Positions 47,559 through 58,959 are shown, counted from the first letter of the stretch. The stretch is 64,000 nt of DNA from Cryptomeria japonica (GCF_030272615.1 NC_081405.1:471440008-471504007), one strand, 5' to 3'. Notes: generated by a model from the letters alone, not told the origin. Made by a program: numbers and translations.

Positions 47559-48064
47559 CAACGGTTTTTGACATTTTTTAACTCTACTTCTAAGCGCATT
47601 TATTGCTCTATTCGACATGCATTAATGACAAAATTGAATACGTCAAAGTACAAGGAGGTTTGGTGGTACTTACCGGCTCTCCTGCCTCTGCTGGCCTCTG
47701 AAATCAACGAACACGGTGGAATCTATGCACGAAAGCCATCGCTGCTGACTGCTCCTGCTCTTTTCTCGCTCTGCACTTTGATCTCGTGAAGGTGTAGATG
47801 ACAATGAGGATGTAATTTCTCCCGTGGTCTATCTTATAGACTGCCCTAGCCCTCGTTTCCCGAGTCAGTCTTCATTATCCCATGACTTTGTCACTTTATC
47901 CGGTCAGTCCATTCTAGCCTTTCTTTCTTATCGAGAGATTGTCTGCAATCTTTTCAGACATTTTCATCCAATCTCTCGAGGGGGCATATCATTCCCATCT
48001 TGGGGCAACTCTGTATCAGTTCATATTATCTTCTTTGAAACAACGCGACAAGCCGCATTGTCTC

Positions 48065-48078
48065 AAAGAGGGGCAAAA
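48065..48078 (+). promoter_or_regulatory. Element D polypurine tract
   Basis: AAAGAGGGGCAAAA immediately precedes the 3' LTR and would prime plus-strand synthesis. A, B and C have related tracts with a G-run followed by C and A. Confidence 0.85.
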
Positions 48079-48845
48079 TGTAGACACCCAAAATTGTCAT
48101 GTCTAATTAAATAAATATATTATTTATTTAATTATCTAAGCCTAATTCTTCTATTAATTAAATAAATCCTTATTTATTTAATTAATTCATTTATCCTCTT
48201 CTAGCCTTATTTCTCATTTAAATAAATACATTTATTTATTTAAATTATCCTTTTCCTAAATTAAATAAATATTTTATTTATTTAATTATCCTACTTCTTC
48301 TATTAATTAAATAAATCTTTATTTATTTAATTAATTAATTATCCTTTTCTACACATGACACATGTCACTCATCTCTTAATTCCTACACTATCTACCTCTT
48401 TCATTATTTTATTATTTCTTCTACCTACCCTCTAATCATAGCCGACCTCCTTTTACACCTCTCAATCTTATCCCTCCATTTCATATTGTGTCTTCTATTT
48501 AAGGAGATGCCTTCTTCATTATCAAACCCTAATCGACAATTTGGAGGACTTGACTACACTACGATCCTACTTGCAACCACATTCCGTTCTTTGTTGAGCT
48601 CTTGTGCACATAAAATTTGAGAGCAAATATATCAAGCAAGATCAATGGAGATAGGAAGAATGGAGATCAAAACCCTATTGGACATGTGATGGTATAATCT
48701 TTGTGATTTCATTTGATTTGCATTGTCTTAGGTAATCTTCATATGTTATGGTGGATCTTTGTTGATTGTTAGGCTAGGGTTTGGTGGTTGAATTCATTTA
48801 GCCTTTCAATATTGTTGTTATTGTTATCCATTTTCACCATAAACA
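48079..48845 (+). repeat. Element D 3' LTR
   Basis: 767 bp, the same length as the 5' copy, with about 8 differences, of which 2 are transitions at CG sites. The five palindromic modules are retained. It ends CATAAACA and is followed by TSD atctc. Confidence 0.95.
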
Positions 48846-48850
48846 ATCTC

Positions 48851-50583
48851 AATCTTTCTTTCGTTGAAGATTACCTCTTATTTAGATTTGCATTTTACAT
48901 ATCTTGATGTCTTTTATTATATTGAATATTCCTTCATGTAGCACATTGTGCATTTTCTTATGTCTAATATCTCCTTAGAGGTTGTGTGATTGTTCTCATT
49001 GTCCCTACACTTGGGAGGCATTGATATTTATTTTATCCTTTCCAAGGATCCACTTTTCCTTTGTTGAGTGATTTTTGCTTATGATTTGATGTCATTCCTT
49101 TTGTGAAGTTGTTGTTTGCTCAAGGATTATGTCTTATGCAAGAGGTGTGTATCATTAACTACAACCTCTTTTACACTTGGAAATGTATATCTATTATAAA
49201 CAAACCCTTCACTTTGGGTCAAAAACGTGTCATGCTTCATTAAGAATCCATTTCATCTAGCAATAAGAGGAAGGTAGGCATTCTTGTTCTCCTTCACTTA
49301 TTTTGGTAGATGTTATGTTTGTTAAAGAAACTCCTCTTGGAGGTAGATGTCTTTTGAACAAATATCTCTTCTCCTCCAAGGATCGCTTTATACTTGTTGC
49401 AAGATATCTCTTTTTCAACTATCTTATCCTTGCTTATAAGAGTTTTCCCTTTTTAGCTTGGATTTATGAACTTTGTTGCCTAAAGGATATCTCCTTGGTG
49501 TTGAAGGTCAGTATCCTTGTTTCTAGCTTCCTTAAGACATCAACATAACCCTATGTTCACATATTAAGGTGGGGGCATACACATAACCCTCTTTATACTA
49601 CATTGTACTATATTTTTGCATGTCTTAAATGGGGTGTTCATTTTCAAAACTAGAGAAAACAAACTCTTACATGAGATGCTTTGTGACCAAAACTAAATGT
49701 CGACTTGATATATGTCTTATGGGGGGTGCAAATTCTCGAAACTAGAGTAAAAAACTCTTACACAAGATGTTGTCGAAACTAGGCATATATTTGTCTTACA
49801 CAAGGTTACACATTCTCAAAACCACAACAAACAAAATCTTACACGAGATGTTCCCAATAACTTCAACACACTTGCATTTTCATTTCATGTCTTACACAAG
49901 TTGTTGCATGCTCAAAACCAGGGAAAACAAACTCTTATACGAGATGCTTAACACCTAAAACCAAACATCACTTTCACACACAATAGGATGAGTGAAACTA
50001 TAAAAACATAACCAGACTATTCTTACTCTCCTTCCCAACATGGATCACCTACAAAAACACAACTAGAATGTGTATACATGTCTTCTCTCATTCTTCTTCT
50101 CATGGATCACCTAGAATGGAACATCTAGAATGTGTATCCATTCTTCCCCCTTTCTTCTCATGAGCTCATAGCTTTGGTATTTGTAGTTCATGGATGATGC
50201 GTTCTCTTGTTCTTTTTATGTGATCACTTGTGTTCTTGAGATGGAATTTTCAAGAGTGATATTAGTGGTTGATACATTTTGATATCAAGGTCTTTGGCTA
50301 TTTGACTTGAGGTCTTGTTTTTGGTTGTTAGATTTTGTGTCATGTCTTTTGCCTTTTGTCTTTGTTTGTGTTTGTTTGCCTTTTTGTTTTTGTCTTGTTT
50401 TGTGTTCCCTTGCATGCGATTGAGTGAGTTAACATCCTAAGATTGGGGGCATGGTCCTCAAAATTAGTGATATCGTATATTCCTTGTGATTGTACTTGTA
50501 ATTGCTCCTCTCTTTTGTCTCTTTCATCTATTTTAACGTGAGTATTTGCATAGGCTCATACACCTGTTAACATGGGGGCTAAA
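48851..50583 (+). other. Element B 3' internal region and PPT
   Basis: Continuation of B after the insertion of D, homologous to element C 28950-27055 on the opposite strand. An open frame at 49303-49548 shares the VMFVKETPLGGR to FLAWIYEL block with C. At 49610-49990 there are about four imperfect 85-90 bp units with cores like AACAAACTCTTACATGAGATG. The PPT GGGGGCTAAA ends at 50583. No recognised domain. Confidence 0.6.
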
Positions 50584-51781
50584 TGTAGCATTGTAAATTG
50601 TCACCGGGCCAATTTACACCTCTTATTTGTACCTCTACTTTAGCATGCCCTATCCTCATCACCTATATAGGTCTTTTTTGTGCCCATTCTCCTATTTTGA
50701 AGCCATGGACACCCATTGGTGGGTCCCTTGGTGAAGTACCCCTCTCCCCTAAGCTTTAACTTGGTCCCTTTTACAAAAGGACCATGGTGCCCAGTGCTAT
50801 GGTCCCTCCTAGTGGGGCCCAAGTTTGAAATGGGACAAGAGTGATATTTTCCTAGTGGGTATTGATCCCCATGGCTTTGCATGATCGTGGGGGGTTGGCC
50901 TAATTGGTAATTTACCTAGATACCCCTATATAAATACATTGTATGAACCTAATTTCATCGAAGCAATCTATCAAATCCAAGCAATCAATTCCTATCATCC
51001 TTGTATCTATGAAGCATTTATTATCAAGCATTTTTAGAGATCTTCAAGGTTGCATATTCATCATTCAACCATTGTGGAGTAAAATTGCATCATTCATATG
51101 AAAGCATGTGTGTGTGATTAGGGTTTTGTCATGTTCATTCCATTTTATACAACATATGTGATTACATTCAAAGAAGTAAAGCATCATCATCTACAATTAC
51201 AAATTTGAGTTATATATTTCCAGTATTTATTTTAGTATTTTTATTATTTCAATCAAGATTAATTCCTAAACCGAGGTTTGACTTAGGAAAACCCCTATTC
51301 CCAACCATTTTCCCCTTTTCACTGTGTGTAGAAACAAGTAGAGAGCTATGTTTGGGAGGATCAACAATATTCACAGAGATGAATAGGTTCCCCTTTGGAT
51401 GACAAAAAGTTCAGAGGACCAAGGTGACCACCACCTCAGTCCTGCCAAATCAAGCCAAATTTTAGGGAGCATATTTGAATCATATTCTTTTGACCAAATC
51501 TAGGTCAGTGTCTTCGTATGACGTCTGTAGATCACTGTTTATGCTTGATATCTTCAATATTCACCCATTTGCCCTAATTTTGGCATTCTCACAATTCAAC
51601 TTAGAAAGAGGGAATAAAACCTTGATAGAGGTGAACCTAATTAGTATTTTAGAGCTTTTTTCCTTAAAGGGATTAAGCCTAGATTTATTAGGTCCCTCCC
51701 TCTTTCAAAGTAATGGTCTTTTAAGAAAAAATAGTGGTTTTATTACATTTAATGGTGAAACCCTAATTTTCACCCATCACA
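50584..51781 (+). repeat. Element B 3' LTR
   Basis: It starts TGTAGCATTGTAAATTGTC and is collinear with the 5' LTR. The TATA box CTATATAAAT is at 50935-50944. It ends CCCATCACA, retaining the terminal CA lost in the left copy. TSD cttag follows at 51782-51786. Confidence 0.85.
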
Positions 51782-51786
51782 CTTAG

Positions 51787-52835
51787 TCCAAATCACAATC
51801 TAGAGCTTCTAGAAATAACATTGAGATGCAGATACACTCCCTTAGAGGATCCTATTGAGTTAGCTTTAAATAATCTTATACAATCCAATGCAATCACACT
51901 TCTTAAAATAAAACACTCCAAGCTAGGGCATTCTGAGCCTTCTTGGTGGAATGGTAATGATTTTGATAAGTACCATGGAATAAAGGGACACAAAAATTCT
52001 AATTGATATAGACTTGAAAAAATTATCTAAGATGTCATTGATCAAGGATATATAGAAGTTGAGACATCATTAGGATCTTCAAATACTGACCACACAATTT
52101 TCACAAATCCCATGCAAGACTATGGGAAGGGTAAAACCTTTGGCTCAGGTATCAAATAGGACAATAATGCCAATCACACTAATGTTGGCCATGAATACAC
52201 AGATAACCAAATCTGAAAGTTTGACAATCACATATCCACCATTACTATAAAGAACTGAAATCCTAATGTCATCATCACAACCCAACATTCTCAAATGACA
52301 CTACATCGGACCACTTCGAGACCACAACCGCCACCTAGTACAATTTTTTGGAATAGGTAGGAAAAACACCCACTTAAATTTTTATTCTCGAGCTCTCACA
52401 CATAACTCCTCAACATAAGTAAATCCTTAATAGAGCCTTCCAAGAGTCTTCGATTCCCTCTGACATAAATACTAATCAATTTCAAGTTGGAATAGGACAT
52501 CTCATCACAAAACATCATTTTACATTTATAGAGACAAATATACCTTCACATAAACTACATCATAATTATCCCATTCATCTTGAAGTATTTATTCATAAAC
52601 ATAAAATTAGAGGAGTCTTGGTAGATGGAGGAACAAGTCTAGTCAAAACATTGAGATTCTCTAAGGAATGTGTTGATGCTTCAAAAAGAATAATCATCAA
52701 AGCCTATGATGATGCAAAATGCACATCCAAAGGAGTTATCATTCTCCCCATTAGAGTCTGACCTACAATACAAGGTACCTTATGTCACATCTTGGACCTC
52801 AATCTTGGATATAAATTCTCTTGGGTTGACCATGG
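51787..52835 (+). pseudogene. Element A gag C-terminus and protease relic
   Basis: After the second cttag the frame resumes with RYTPLEDPIEL and a WWNGNDFDKYHGIKGHKNSN block, the counterparts of KYTPLGEPLE and the zinc-knuckle-like region of element D. Further on, KIRGVLVDGGTSLV is the retropepsin active-site region, with the catalytic Asp kept, followed by IIIKAYDDAKCTSKG. The next conserved block (ILLG.PW) contains a TGA where CGA for Arg is expected. It is cut at 52835 by solo LTR F. Several stops make it non-functional. Confidence 0.8.
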
Positions 52836-53837
52836 TGTTGGCATGTTGGCATAACTGATGAAGATGATGATATATTGATGGACTGTTGGTGATGATATAA
52901 TTGTGATATGATGCTTTATGATCAGTTATTTGTATTTTCATTGATGGAAACCATGTTTATTTATGTTTGGTATATCATCTAAGTTATCTAAGCCTAATCG
53001 GTAATAGAATGTTTGCTAAGTTGATGGTGAATCGATAAGCAGGAACAGAGAAGGAGATGGTTGCAGTTGAGATCCGTGTTGAGTTAGGTGTTACGGTTTG
53101 GAATGTTTGCTTATGACATTACAATGAGTCTATGACAGGAACCACATCATGTTTGGAGAACCGGAAGTCATGTTTGTAATTGACTATTGTATATTCAATG
53201 TAGGGTTTGAGAACCGGTGACAAGATGTTTAACCGGTGATGTTTTATGATTTGGCGGAGAATCTTTTCATGATCTTATCTTAGTGGTGACGTGTCAAAAT
53301 CCTTGTGAAGTGATAAGATGTTGTTTGAGCATGATCAAGGAGTGAATTTCGTGAGAAAAAATGAAGTGCTTAGCAAAAAGTGATAAGAGTTTGATTGCTT
53401 ATCAGATCGATGTGCGGTGATCATTCAACGACTGTAATTGTCTTGAAATTTGTTGTAATGTTCTAAAATGATGACCTATAATGATTTGTAATGATCTGAT
53501 ATGATCTATAATGTAACTTCATTGTAAGTTAGGGTTATGTAATCGACCTAGTTGAAAAGTGTATTTAGGTCGAGTTTGAGAAGAGATTTTGTGTCGGTGA
53601 TCAGAGGAGAGTGTGTCGAACCGGATTGAGATGTCTGCATGCGTGAAGTAGATTGGAGCTAAGGATCTGTACTAGCAAGAAGACAGTGTTGTTGTTTCCT
53701 AACAGTTACAACAATATTAAAATCCCTTAGCTGGGTAGGTCCTAATAGGCCTGATATTGTAAATCCCTTCACCTGGTGGCTCATTAACTTGAGTTTAAAT
53801 CCTTTAGCAAGGTTACTCCTAATAGGGTAGAGCTCCT

Positions 53838-54732
53838 TGTTGGGAAAAATGGTGTCTCAACCTTGCATTTATGCGAGGTTACTATTTATAGTAAGTTTTC
53901 ATTTGAGCACGAAATGGTGCGAAACTCTCCATGAAGCTTCTGGTTGGCTAGATAAGCATTCTGGTAAAGTTGCGTCGCAAGGTCACAGCTAGTTTTGAAG
54001 ATATTAAAGTTTTCGTCTTGGAGGGGTGCAATAAAATGTTTAAACTTAATTTTGGGGACTTTAGAGGCTCCAAAATGCCCTGAAAAGTGGTCATAACCGG
54101 CGAAGCCGGTTACGAGGTGATAGAGCACTTCGCGAGCTTTCCGACGCTTCAAACGGTTCATCAATCGGACACCCGGTTCTCAAGTTACTGCCTCCGGAAG
54201 TTTGTATTCTTGAAATAGGAAAAATAATTTGTATCGAATACATAAATGAGCTGTAAAAAGGGAGTGACATGTGTTGATGTGTGCTTTAACATGTCATAGG
54301 GCATCCAGAAGGAAGATAAGGTCGGCTACACCTTATTGGGTGGTTTTAGCCCATGGTTTTGTAATACCGTTTGACGGTTTCTTGTATTGTATCTCCTATT
54401 TATGAGGTGTGTGAGATAGAGGTTGTGTGTAAGAGTCTCATGGCTATTGAGTTGCCTCTGAATCTCTGATTAGTGGTACTCCTGCGAAGAGCTTGCTCTG
54501 CAAGTATGTTGTAATCTGTTTTTGATTGCTGAATAAAATATTGAGCTGCTTTTGGAGGGTGGGGTTTTTCTCCCGAAAGGGTTTTCCCCACGTAAATCAT
54601 TGTGTTGTGGTATGAATGTTATTATATCTATTTCTATTTTCTATAACTGTTGTAATGATCTGAAAAAGTTTTGCATTACCCTCCTCTCAAGGTTAGTGTA
54701 GGAAGTTGTTTCCGCTACTTAACTTCCTTACA
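53838..54732 (+). repeat. Element E 5' LTR
   Basis: It begins TGTTGGGAAAAATGG and ends CTTCCTTACA. A weak TATA-like CTATTTATGAGG lies near 54396. It is preceded by TSD ctcct. Confidence 0.97.
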
Positions 54733-54734
54733 AG

Positions 54735-54746
54735 TGGTATCAGAGC
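54735..54746 (+). promoter_or_regulatory. Element E primer-binding site
   Basis: TGGTATCAGAGC is the exact complement of the 3' end of plant initiator tRNA-Met, two bases after the 5' LTR. Confidence 0.95.
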
Positions 54747-54856
54747 CTAATCACCTTTGGTTTCAATTGTGGGCAGTTGGGTTTTTTGAACTAATCCAGA
54801 TTTGAGTGGGAGCTTGTGCAGAAGACACTTTTTGATCTTGTTGCAGGAATATTCAG

Positions 54857-57568
54857 ATGGCGAGTTCGTCAGGGAGAATAGAGGTGGAGAAATTTAACGG
54901 AAGTAATTTTGAGATGTGGAAGCTGAAGATGGAAGATCTGCTAATAGATCGAGATCTTTGGGATGCTGTTGATGCGAATGTCCAAAGGCCCTCAGATCCT
55001 ACTGCGGCAGCTCAGTATGATGTTATGGACCGGAAAGCCAAGGGTCTAATCAGACTGTGCCTGGCAGACTCTGTTCTAATCAATGTCCATGAAGAAAACT
55101 CTGCAAAGAAGCTATGGACTAAGCTTGGTGAGATGTATCAAGTGAAATCTTTATTAAATCAAATTTTCTTAAGAAAGAAATTGTATTCCTTGAAGATGGA
55201 AGAGGGCAGACGAATTGCAGACCACCTGGAAGCATTCAATATGTTGGTGGCTCAATTAGTATCCGTCGGTGTTAAGATGGACGAGGAGGAGAAATGTCAG
55301 ATCTTGCTTTGCTCTTTGCCTGATTCGTGGGATTCTCTTGTTATGGCTATTGGTAGTACTTCTGTTGTTTTGAAATCTGAAGATGTGGTGGGTGCCCTAC
55401 TCGGTGAAGAGATGCAAAGGAAGGTATCCATCAGTTCAAAGGAAGCCCTAACCGTTCGTGGAAGACCTAGGGAGAAAGGCAAGAAGAATGAGAAGCGCGA
55501 CAAGTCCAAATCCAAAGGGAGATCGAAATCTCCTGGAAAGTCCAAAGTCATTTGCTGGAATTGCGATAAACCGGGTCACATCCGTAAGGACTGCAAAGAA
55601 GAAAAGAAGAAGAAGAAAAAGAAAAGGTTCGATTCTGATTCTGAGTCCGACAAGGAAGATGGCGATGCATTTATTGCGGCTTTGGCGACTCATGCAGGTA
55701 ATGATGCCTGGCTAATTGACTCAGGTGCATCTTTTCATATGACTTCCAATAGAAATTGGTTTTCTGAATATGAAGGATTTAATGGAGGTAAGGTGTACTT
55801 GGGAGATGATTCACCTCTAGACATTGTTGGTCGAGGTAAAGTTAGAATCAGGTTTTCTGATGGTAGAATAAAAGGGATTAATGGTGTGCTGCATATCCCT
55901 GGATTAAAACGAAACCTGTTATCTGTGAGCAAACTGATAGATGCGGGTGTGCAGGCAGTCTTTTCTGAAACAGGATGTAAGATGATTAATGGTGCTATGG
56001 TAGTTGCTAGAGGTGTCAGGTTTGGTACTTTGTATAAGCTTGAAGCATACACTGTTGAGTGTAATAGCACTTCTGTAAAAAGTAAATCTACAGATACTTC
56101 ATTGGAAGATTTGAAGGTTTCACCTTCAACAGATGGAAATGGTTTTTGGGTACCTAAGGGTGCTCTTTCGTCTGAAGCAAAGTTACCTGCAGAGAAGACT
56201 ATGTTATGGCACCAAAGACTTGGCCACATTGGAGAAAAGGGTCTAAGGACCTTGAAAAATAAAAATCTTGTTGAAGGTTTGAATGATTGTAATCTTGACT
56301 TTGATTTATGTGAGCATTGCATTTATGGAAAACAAAACCGCATTCAGTTTTACTCGAGTTCTCATAAAACTTGTGGTGTTTTGGATCTTATTCATTTTGA
56401 TGTGTTTGGTCCAGTAGATGTCTCTTCGATTGGAAAATCCACATATTATGTTTCATTTATTGATGATTTTAGTAGAAGGACATGGGTATATTTTCTAAAG
56501 AGTAAATCTGAAGTTTTTAGTCGTTTTAAAGAATTTAAAGCAATGGTTGAGTTGCAGACTGGAAAGAAAATAAAATGTTTGAGAACTGATAATGGCGGTG
56601 AGTTTTGCTCTAATGATTTTGATAGATTCTGTAAAGACTATGGAATTAATAGGCATAAGACAACTCCGTATTCTCCACAGCAGAATGGAGTTGTAGAAAG
56701 AATGAACAGGACACTGATGGAGAAGGCTAGGAGTATGTTGAGTGGTGCTGGTCTCGAACAAAAGTTTTGGGCTGAAGCTGTTGCCACTGCTTGCTACCTG
56801 ATTAACAGGTCTCCTACATCAGCTCTTGTTGATAAAATGCCTATGGAAGCATGGTCAGGTCACAAGCCTTCATTGAGACATCTTGGAGTTTTTGGTTGCG
56901 AGGCATATGCACATGTGCCAAAGGAGAAGCGAACAAAGTTGGAGAACAAGGCTATGAAATGTATCTTCATCGGGTATAGTTATGGTGTGAAAGGATACAA
57001 GCTTTGGGACCCTGTTGCACAAAAGGTAATTCACAGTAGAAGTGTTATTTTTAGAGAAATTAAGTCTCCTTCTATTACATTGCAGCCAGAACAGACTAAA
57101 AAGGAAGATGTGATTCAACTTCCTTCTACACCTGAAAGAGTTGAAACGAGACCCCTAGATAGACAAGAATTTGAGGAGAGCTCGTCTAGCTCTGAATCTT
57201 CAGAAGAGGAGGAAGAACCTCCAACTCAGCTTGTTCGAAGGTCTACAAGACATAGACAACCACCTGAAAGGTATTCACCTAATGATTGGAGATGTATTTT
57301 TGCTCTGAATACTAGTGTGGATGAACCGAAATCTGTAGAAGAGGCATTAGGTATGAATGATGCAGAATCCTGGAAGATTGCTATGGAGGAAGAAATGGCA
57401 GCTTTGAAAAAGAATGATACATGGGATCTTGTACCATTGCCTGAAGGACGAAAACTTGTTGGTTGTAAATGGGTGTTCAAGAAAAAGATTGGTTCAGATG
57501 GAAGCATTGAGAAGTATAAAGCAAGGTTGGTTGCAAAAGGCTACTCTCAGGTTGAGGGTGTTGATTAA
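54857..57568 (+). CDS. Element E Gag, protease, integrase and start of RT
   Basis: 903 residues. Gag (UBN2-type, residues about 1-200) is followed by a Lys/Ser-rich stretch and the zinc knuckle [14 protein letters not shown] at about 233. Protease has the active-site DSGA ([11 protein letters not shown], about 287). The pre-integrase zinc domain (LWHQRLGH ... CEHC) is at 450-487. The integrase core keeps all three acids: Asp in IHFDVFGP (about 513), Asp in TDNGGEF (about 577) and Glu in NGVVERMNR (about 613). A Ser/Glu-rich linker with [14 protein letters not shown] precedes the start of RT ([27 protein letters not shown]). It ends at the premature TAA. Confidence 0.95.
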   Translation: MASSSGRIEVEKFNGSNFEMWKLKMEDLLIDRDLWDAVDANVQRPSDPTAAAQYDVMDRKAKGLIRLCLADSVLINVHEENSAKKLWTKLGEMYQVKSLLNQIFLRKKLYSLKMEEGRRIADHLEAFNMLVAQLVSVGVKMDEEEKCQILLCSLPDSWDSLVMAIGSTSVVLKSEDVVGALLGEEMQRKVSISSKEALTVRGRPREKGKKNEKRDKSKSKGRSKSPGKSKVICWNCDKPGHIRKDCKEEKKKKKKKRFDSDSESDKEDGDAFIAALATHAGNDAWLIDSGASFHMTSNRNWFSEYEGFNGGKVYLGDDSPLDIVGRGKVRIRFSDGRIKGINGVLHIPGLKRNLLSVSKLIDAGVQAVFSETGCKMINGAMVVARGVRFGTLYKLEAYTVECNSTSVKSKSTDTSLEDLKVSPSTDGNGFWVPKGALSSEAKLPAEKTMLWHQRLGHIGEKGLRTLKNKNLVEGLNDCNLDFDLCEHCIYGKQNRIQFYSSSHKTCGVLDLIHFDVFGPVDVSSIGKSTYYVSFIDDFSRRTWVYFLKSKSEVFSRFKEFKAMVELQTGKKIKCLRTDNGGEFCSNDFDRFCKDYGINRHKTTPYSPQQNGVVERMNRTLMEKARSMLSGAGLEQKFWAEAVATACYLINRSPTSALVDKMPMEAWSGHKPSLRHLGVFGCEAYAHVPKEKRTKLENKAMKCIFIGYSYGVKGYKLWDPVAQKVIHSRSVIFREIKSPSITLQPEQTKKEDVIQLPSTPERVETRPLDRQEFEESSSSSESSEEEEEPPTQLVRRSTRHRQPPERYSPNDWRCIFALNTSVDEPKSVEEALGMNDAESWKIAMEEEMAALKKNDTWDLVPLPEGRKLVGCKWVFKKKIGSDGSIEKYKARLVAKGYSQVEGVD

Positions 57569-58903
57569 GGTGAGATATTTTCTCCTGTTGCAAAAATGAC
57601 GTCCATTAGATTTTTGCTTTCTATTGCTACTGCTTATGATTTAGAGGTTGAGCAAATGGATGTGAAAACTGCTTTCCTTCATGGTGATTTGGAGGAAGAT
57701 ATTTATATGACACAGCCGGAGCACTATGTGGTGAAAGGCAAAAGTAATTTGGTCTATAAATTGAAGAAATCTTTGTATGGCCTCAAACAAAGTCCTAGGA
57801 TGTGGTACCAGAAATTTGATACATATGTATTGAGTTTGGGATTTGAACGTTCTAAATCAGATCACTGTGTTTATTATAAATCTTATGGTGATCATTTCTT
57901 ATTCATTGCATTGTATGTTGATGATATGTTATTCATTGGCAAAGGGAAAGGTATGATTTCAGAACTGAAGTCTCAGCTCACTGCTAAATTTGAAATGAAA
58001 GATCTTGGTGCAACAAAGCACATTCTTGGGATGGAAATTAGAAGAGATAGGGTGAACAGAAAGCTATGGCTAGGCCAGAGTAAGTATGTGAATTCAGTGT
58101 TACAGAGGTTCAACATGCAGAATTGTAGACCATTGAGTGTTCCTTTTACAGTTGGAACGAAACTATCTGTTTCAGATTCTCCTACATCCCCAATGGAGAT
58201 GGAAGACATGAGCAGAGTGCCTTACCAGAGTGCGGTTGGAAGCTTGATGTATGCTATGGTCTGTACTAGACCAGACATTGCCCAAGCAGTGGGAGTACTT
58301 TCTAGATATATGTCTAATCCTGGTAGAGTTCATTGGGATGCAGTCAAAAGAGTCTTCAGATATTTGAAGGGTACTTCAGAGTATTCTTTGTGTTATCATG
58401 GTAATTCAATTGGAGACATGACTTCCCTTGATATCCATGGTTATGTGGATTCAGATTGGGCAGGTGATATTGATAGCAGAAGATCCACCAGTGCTTATGT
58501 GTTTACTTTGTTTGGTGGTGCAATTAGTTGGATGAGTAAGCAACAGGCTGTGGTTGCTCTATCCACTACTGAAGCAGAGTATATGGTAGCTACTCATGCT
58601 TGTAAAGAGGCCATTTGGCTTAAGAGACTATGTTCGGATATTGGAATAAAACAAGGTACAGTGATAATTTACTGTGACAGTCAGAGTGCAATTAGCCTAG
58701 CTAAGAACCCGACATTTCTTGCCCAGACCAAACATATTGATGTTCAGTATCATTTTGTTAGAGATATGGTCGAAGATGGTAGGGTGAAGCTGGTTAAGGT
58801 GGAAACTTTGATGAATGTTGCAGATGCTTTAACTAAGGCTGTGAGCACAGAGAAGTTCAGATGGTGTTCAGAGTCTATGGGCCTTATGGCCCCTAGCAAT
58901 TGA
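57569..58903 (+). CDS. Element E reverse transcriptase and RNase H
   Basis: It continues the polyprotein frame after the TAA with EIFSPVAKMTSIRFLL, EQMDVKTAFLHGDLEE and KKSLYGLKQSPRMWYQK. The catalytic YVDD stands in ALYVDDMLFIG (about residue 1020). The copia RNase H is at about 1190-1345, with Asp in YVDSDWAGD, Glu in STTEAEYM and Asp in YCDSQSAI. The C-terminal DALTKAVS block is typical of complete elements. All visible catalytic residues are intact. Without readthrough, translation from the internal ATG at 57596 would lack the N-terminal fingers of RT. Confidence 0.93.
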   Translation, partial: GEIFSPVAKMTSIRFLLSIATAYDLEVEQMDVKTAFLHGDLEEDIYMTQPEHYVVKGKSNLVYKLKKSLYGLKQSPRMWYQKFDTYVLSLGFERSKSDHCVYYKSYGDHFLFIALYVDDMLFIGKGKGMISELKSQLTAKFEMKDLGATKHILGMEIRRDRVNRKLWLGQSKYVNSVLQRFNMQNCRPLSVPFTVGTKLSVSDSPTSPMEMEDMSRVPYQSAVGSLMYAMVCTRPDIAQAVGVLSRYMSNPGRVHWDAVKRVFRYLKGTSEYSLCYHGNSIGDMTSLDIHGYVDSDWAGDIDSRRSTSAYVFTLFGGAISWMSKQQAVVALSTTEAEYMVATHACKEAIWLKRLCSDIGIKQGTVIIYCDSQSAISLAKNPTFLAQTKHIDVQYHFVRDMVEDGRVKLVKVETLMNVADALTKAVSTEKFRWCSESMGLMAPSN

Positions 58904-58949
58904 TTCATTGTGTTGACATTCCCTTCCGCTCTTGCAAGGTGTTCGACAA

Positions 58950-58959
58950 GTGGGAGATT
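58950..58959 (+). promoter_or_regulatory. Element E polypurine tract
   Basis: GTGGGAGATT, directly before the 3' LTR, is the usual copia PPT for plus-strand priming. Confidence 0.9.

Larger units (their letters stand above)
46460..47840 (-). pseudogene. Antisense plant-mobile-domain (PMD) gene with an intron
   Basis: On the minus strand, 46867-46580 encodes a PMD (aminotransferase-like plant mobile domain) segment: YVPEFRANMGLLTMLAERW, then ETCTFHLPMGEMTVTLEDVY. The frame continues past two stops (near 46577 and 46545) to about 46460. A splice acceptor (CTGCAG) precedes the exon at 46868. A strong donor (CCG then GTAAGTACC) stands at 47673, giving an 806-bp intron. A short exon with an ATG near 47728, and one stop in it, joins in frame. 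A TATA-like TCTATAAGAT is at 47840-47831. Antisense extra ORFs in this position are known in Tat elements. Expression is inferred only; this copy has at least three stops. Confidence 0.65.
34228..48845 (+). mobile_element. Element D: 14.6-kb Tat-lineage Ty3/gypsy retrotransposon
   Basis: Both LTRs are 767 bp and differ at only about 8 positions. TSD atctc is at 34223-34227 and 48846-48850. In order it has PBS, a 2.2-kb leader with repeat clusters, gag, protease, G-patch, RT, RNase H, a second RNase H, integrase, a 3.3-kb 3' region with an antisense PMD gene, and PPT. The second RNase H and large size place it in the Tat lineage. It is structurally complete and recent, but three in-frame stops and a lost integrase Asp make it inactive as written. 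It is the only gypsy element here with RT and integrase, so its relatives are candidates to have mobilised A, B and C. Confidence 0.95.
23684..51781 (+). mobile_element. Element B: non-autonomous gypsy element, about 6.1 kb before insertions
   Basis: It is bounded by LTRs at 23684-24895 and 50584-51781 and by the 5-bp TSD cttag (23679-23683 and 51782-51786). The spanned 28 kb contains elements C and D; without them B is about 6.1 kb. A PBS follows the left LTR and a GGGGGCTAAA-type PPT precedes the right one. Internal sequence holds a short gag-like or unknown ORF, a G-patch-like remnant and a long non-coding 3' region shared with element C. No RT or integrase was seen. The LTRs differ at roughly one base in five or six in the stretches compared, so this is an old insertion. 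Confidence 0.85.
54857..58903 (+). pseudogene. gag-pol: Element E gag-pol polyprotein with one in-frame stop
   Basis: One frame runs from the ATG at 54857 to the stop at 58903. It is interrupted only by TAA at 57566, inside the first conserved part of RT (GVD, stop, GEIFSPVAK). No frameshift occurs, and conserved sequence continues directly after the stop, so this is one mutated gene rather than two. The upstream segment alone would give Gag, protease and integrase without a working RT. The start is the first ATG after the PBS and opens a typical copia Gag ([19 protein letters not shown]). Confidence 0.95.

Noticed and set aside
47280-47618. 112-codon minus-strand frame rich in Cys, Val and Arg
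   Set aside because: It is a translation of repeat cluster 3. Spacings of 19 and 21 bp do not keep a codon phase, so coding is unlikely.
34228-48845. Element D as an endogenous plant pararetrovirus
   Set aside because: It has LTRs, TSD, PBS, PPT and an integrase. The second RNase H is a Tat-lineage feature and no movement or coat protein is seen.
23684-51781. The B LTRs as two independent solo LTRs
   Set aside because: The outer flanks share the TSD cttag, a PBS follows the left LTR and a PPT precedes the right LTR, and the host frame of A resumes outside them.
55735-56322. Minus-strand 195-codon frame opposite element E
   Set aside because: It is antisense to the protease and integrase frame, with no known motif; treated as a shadow.
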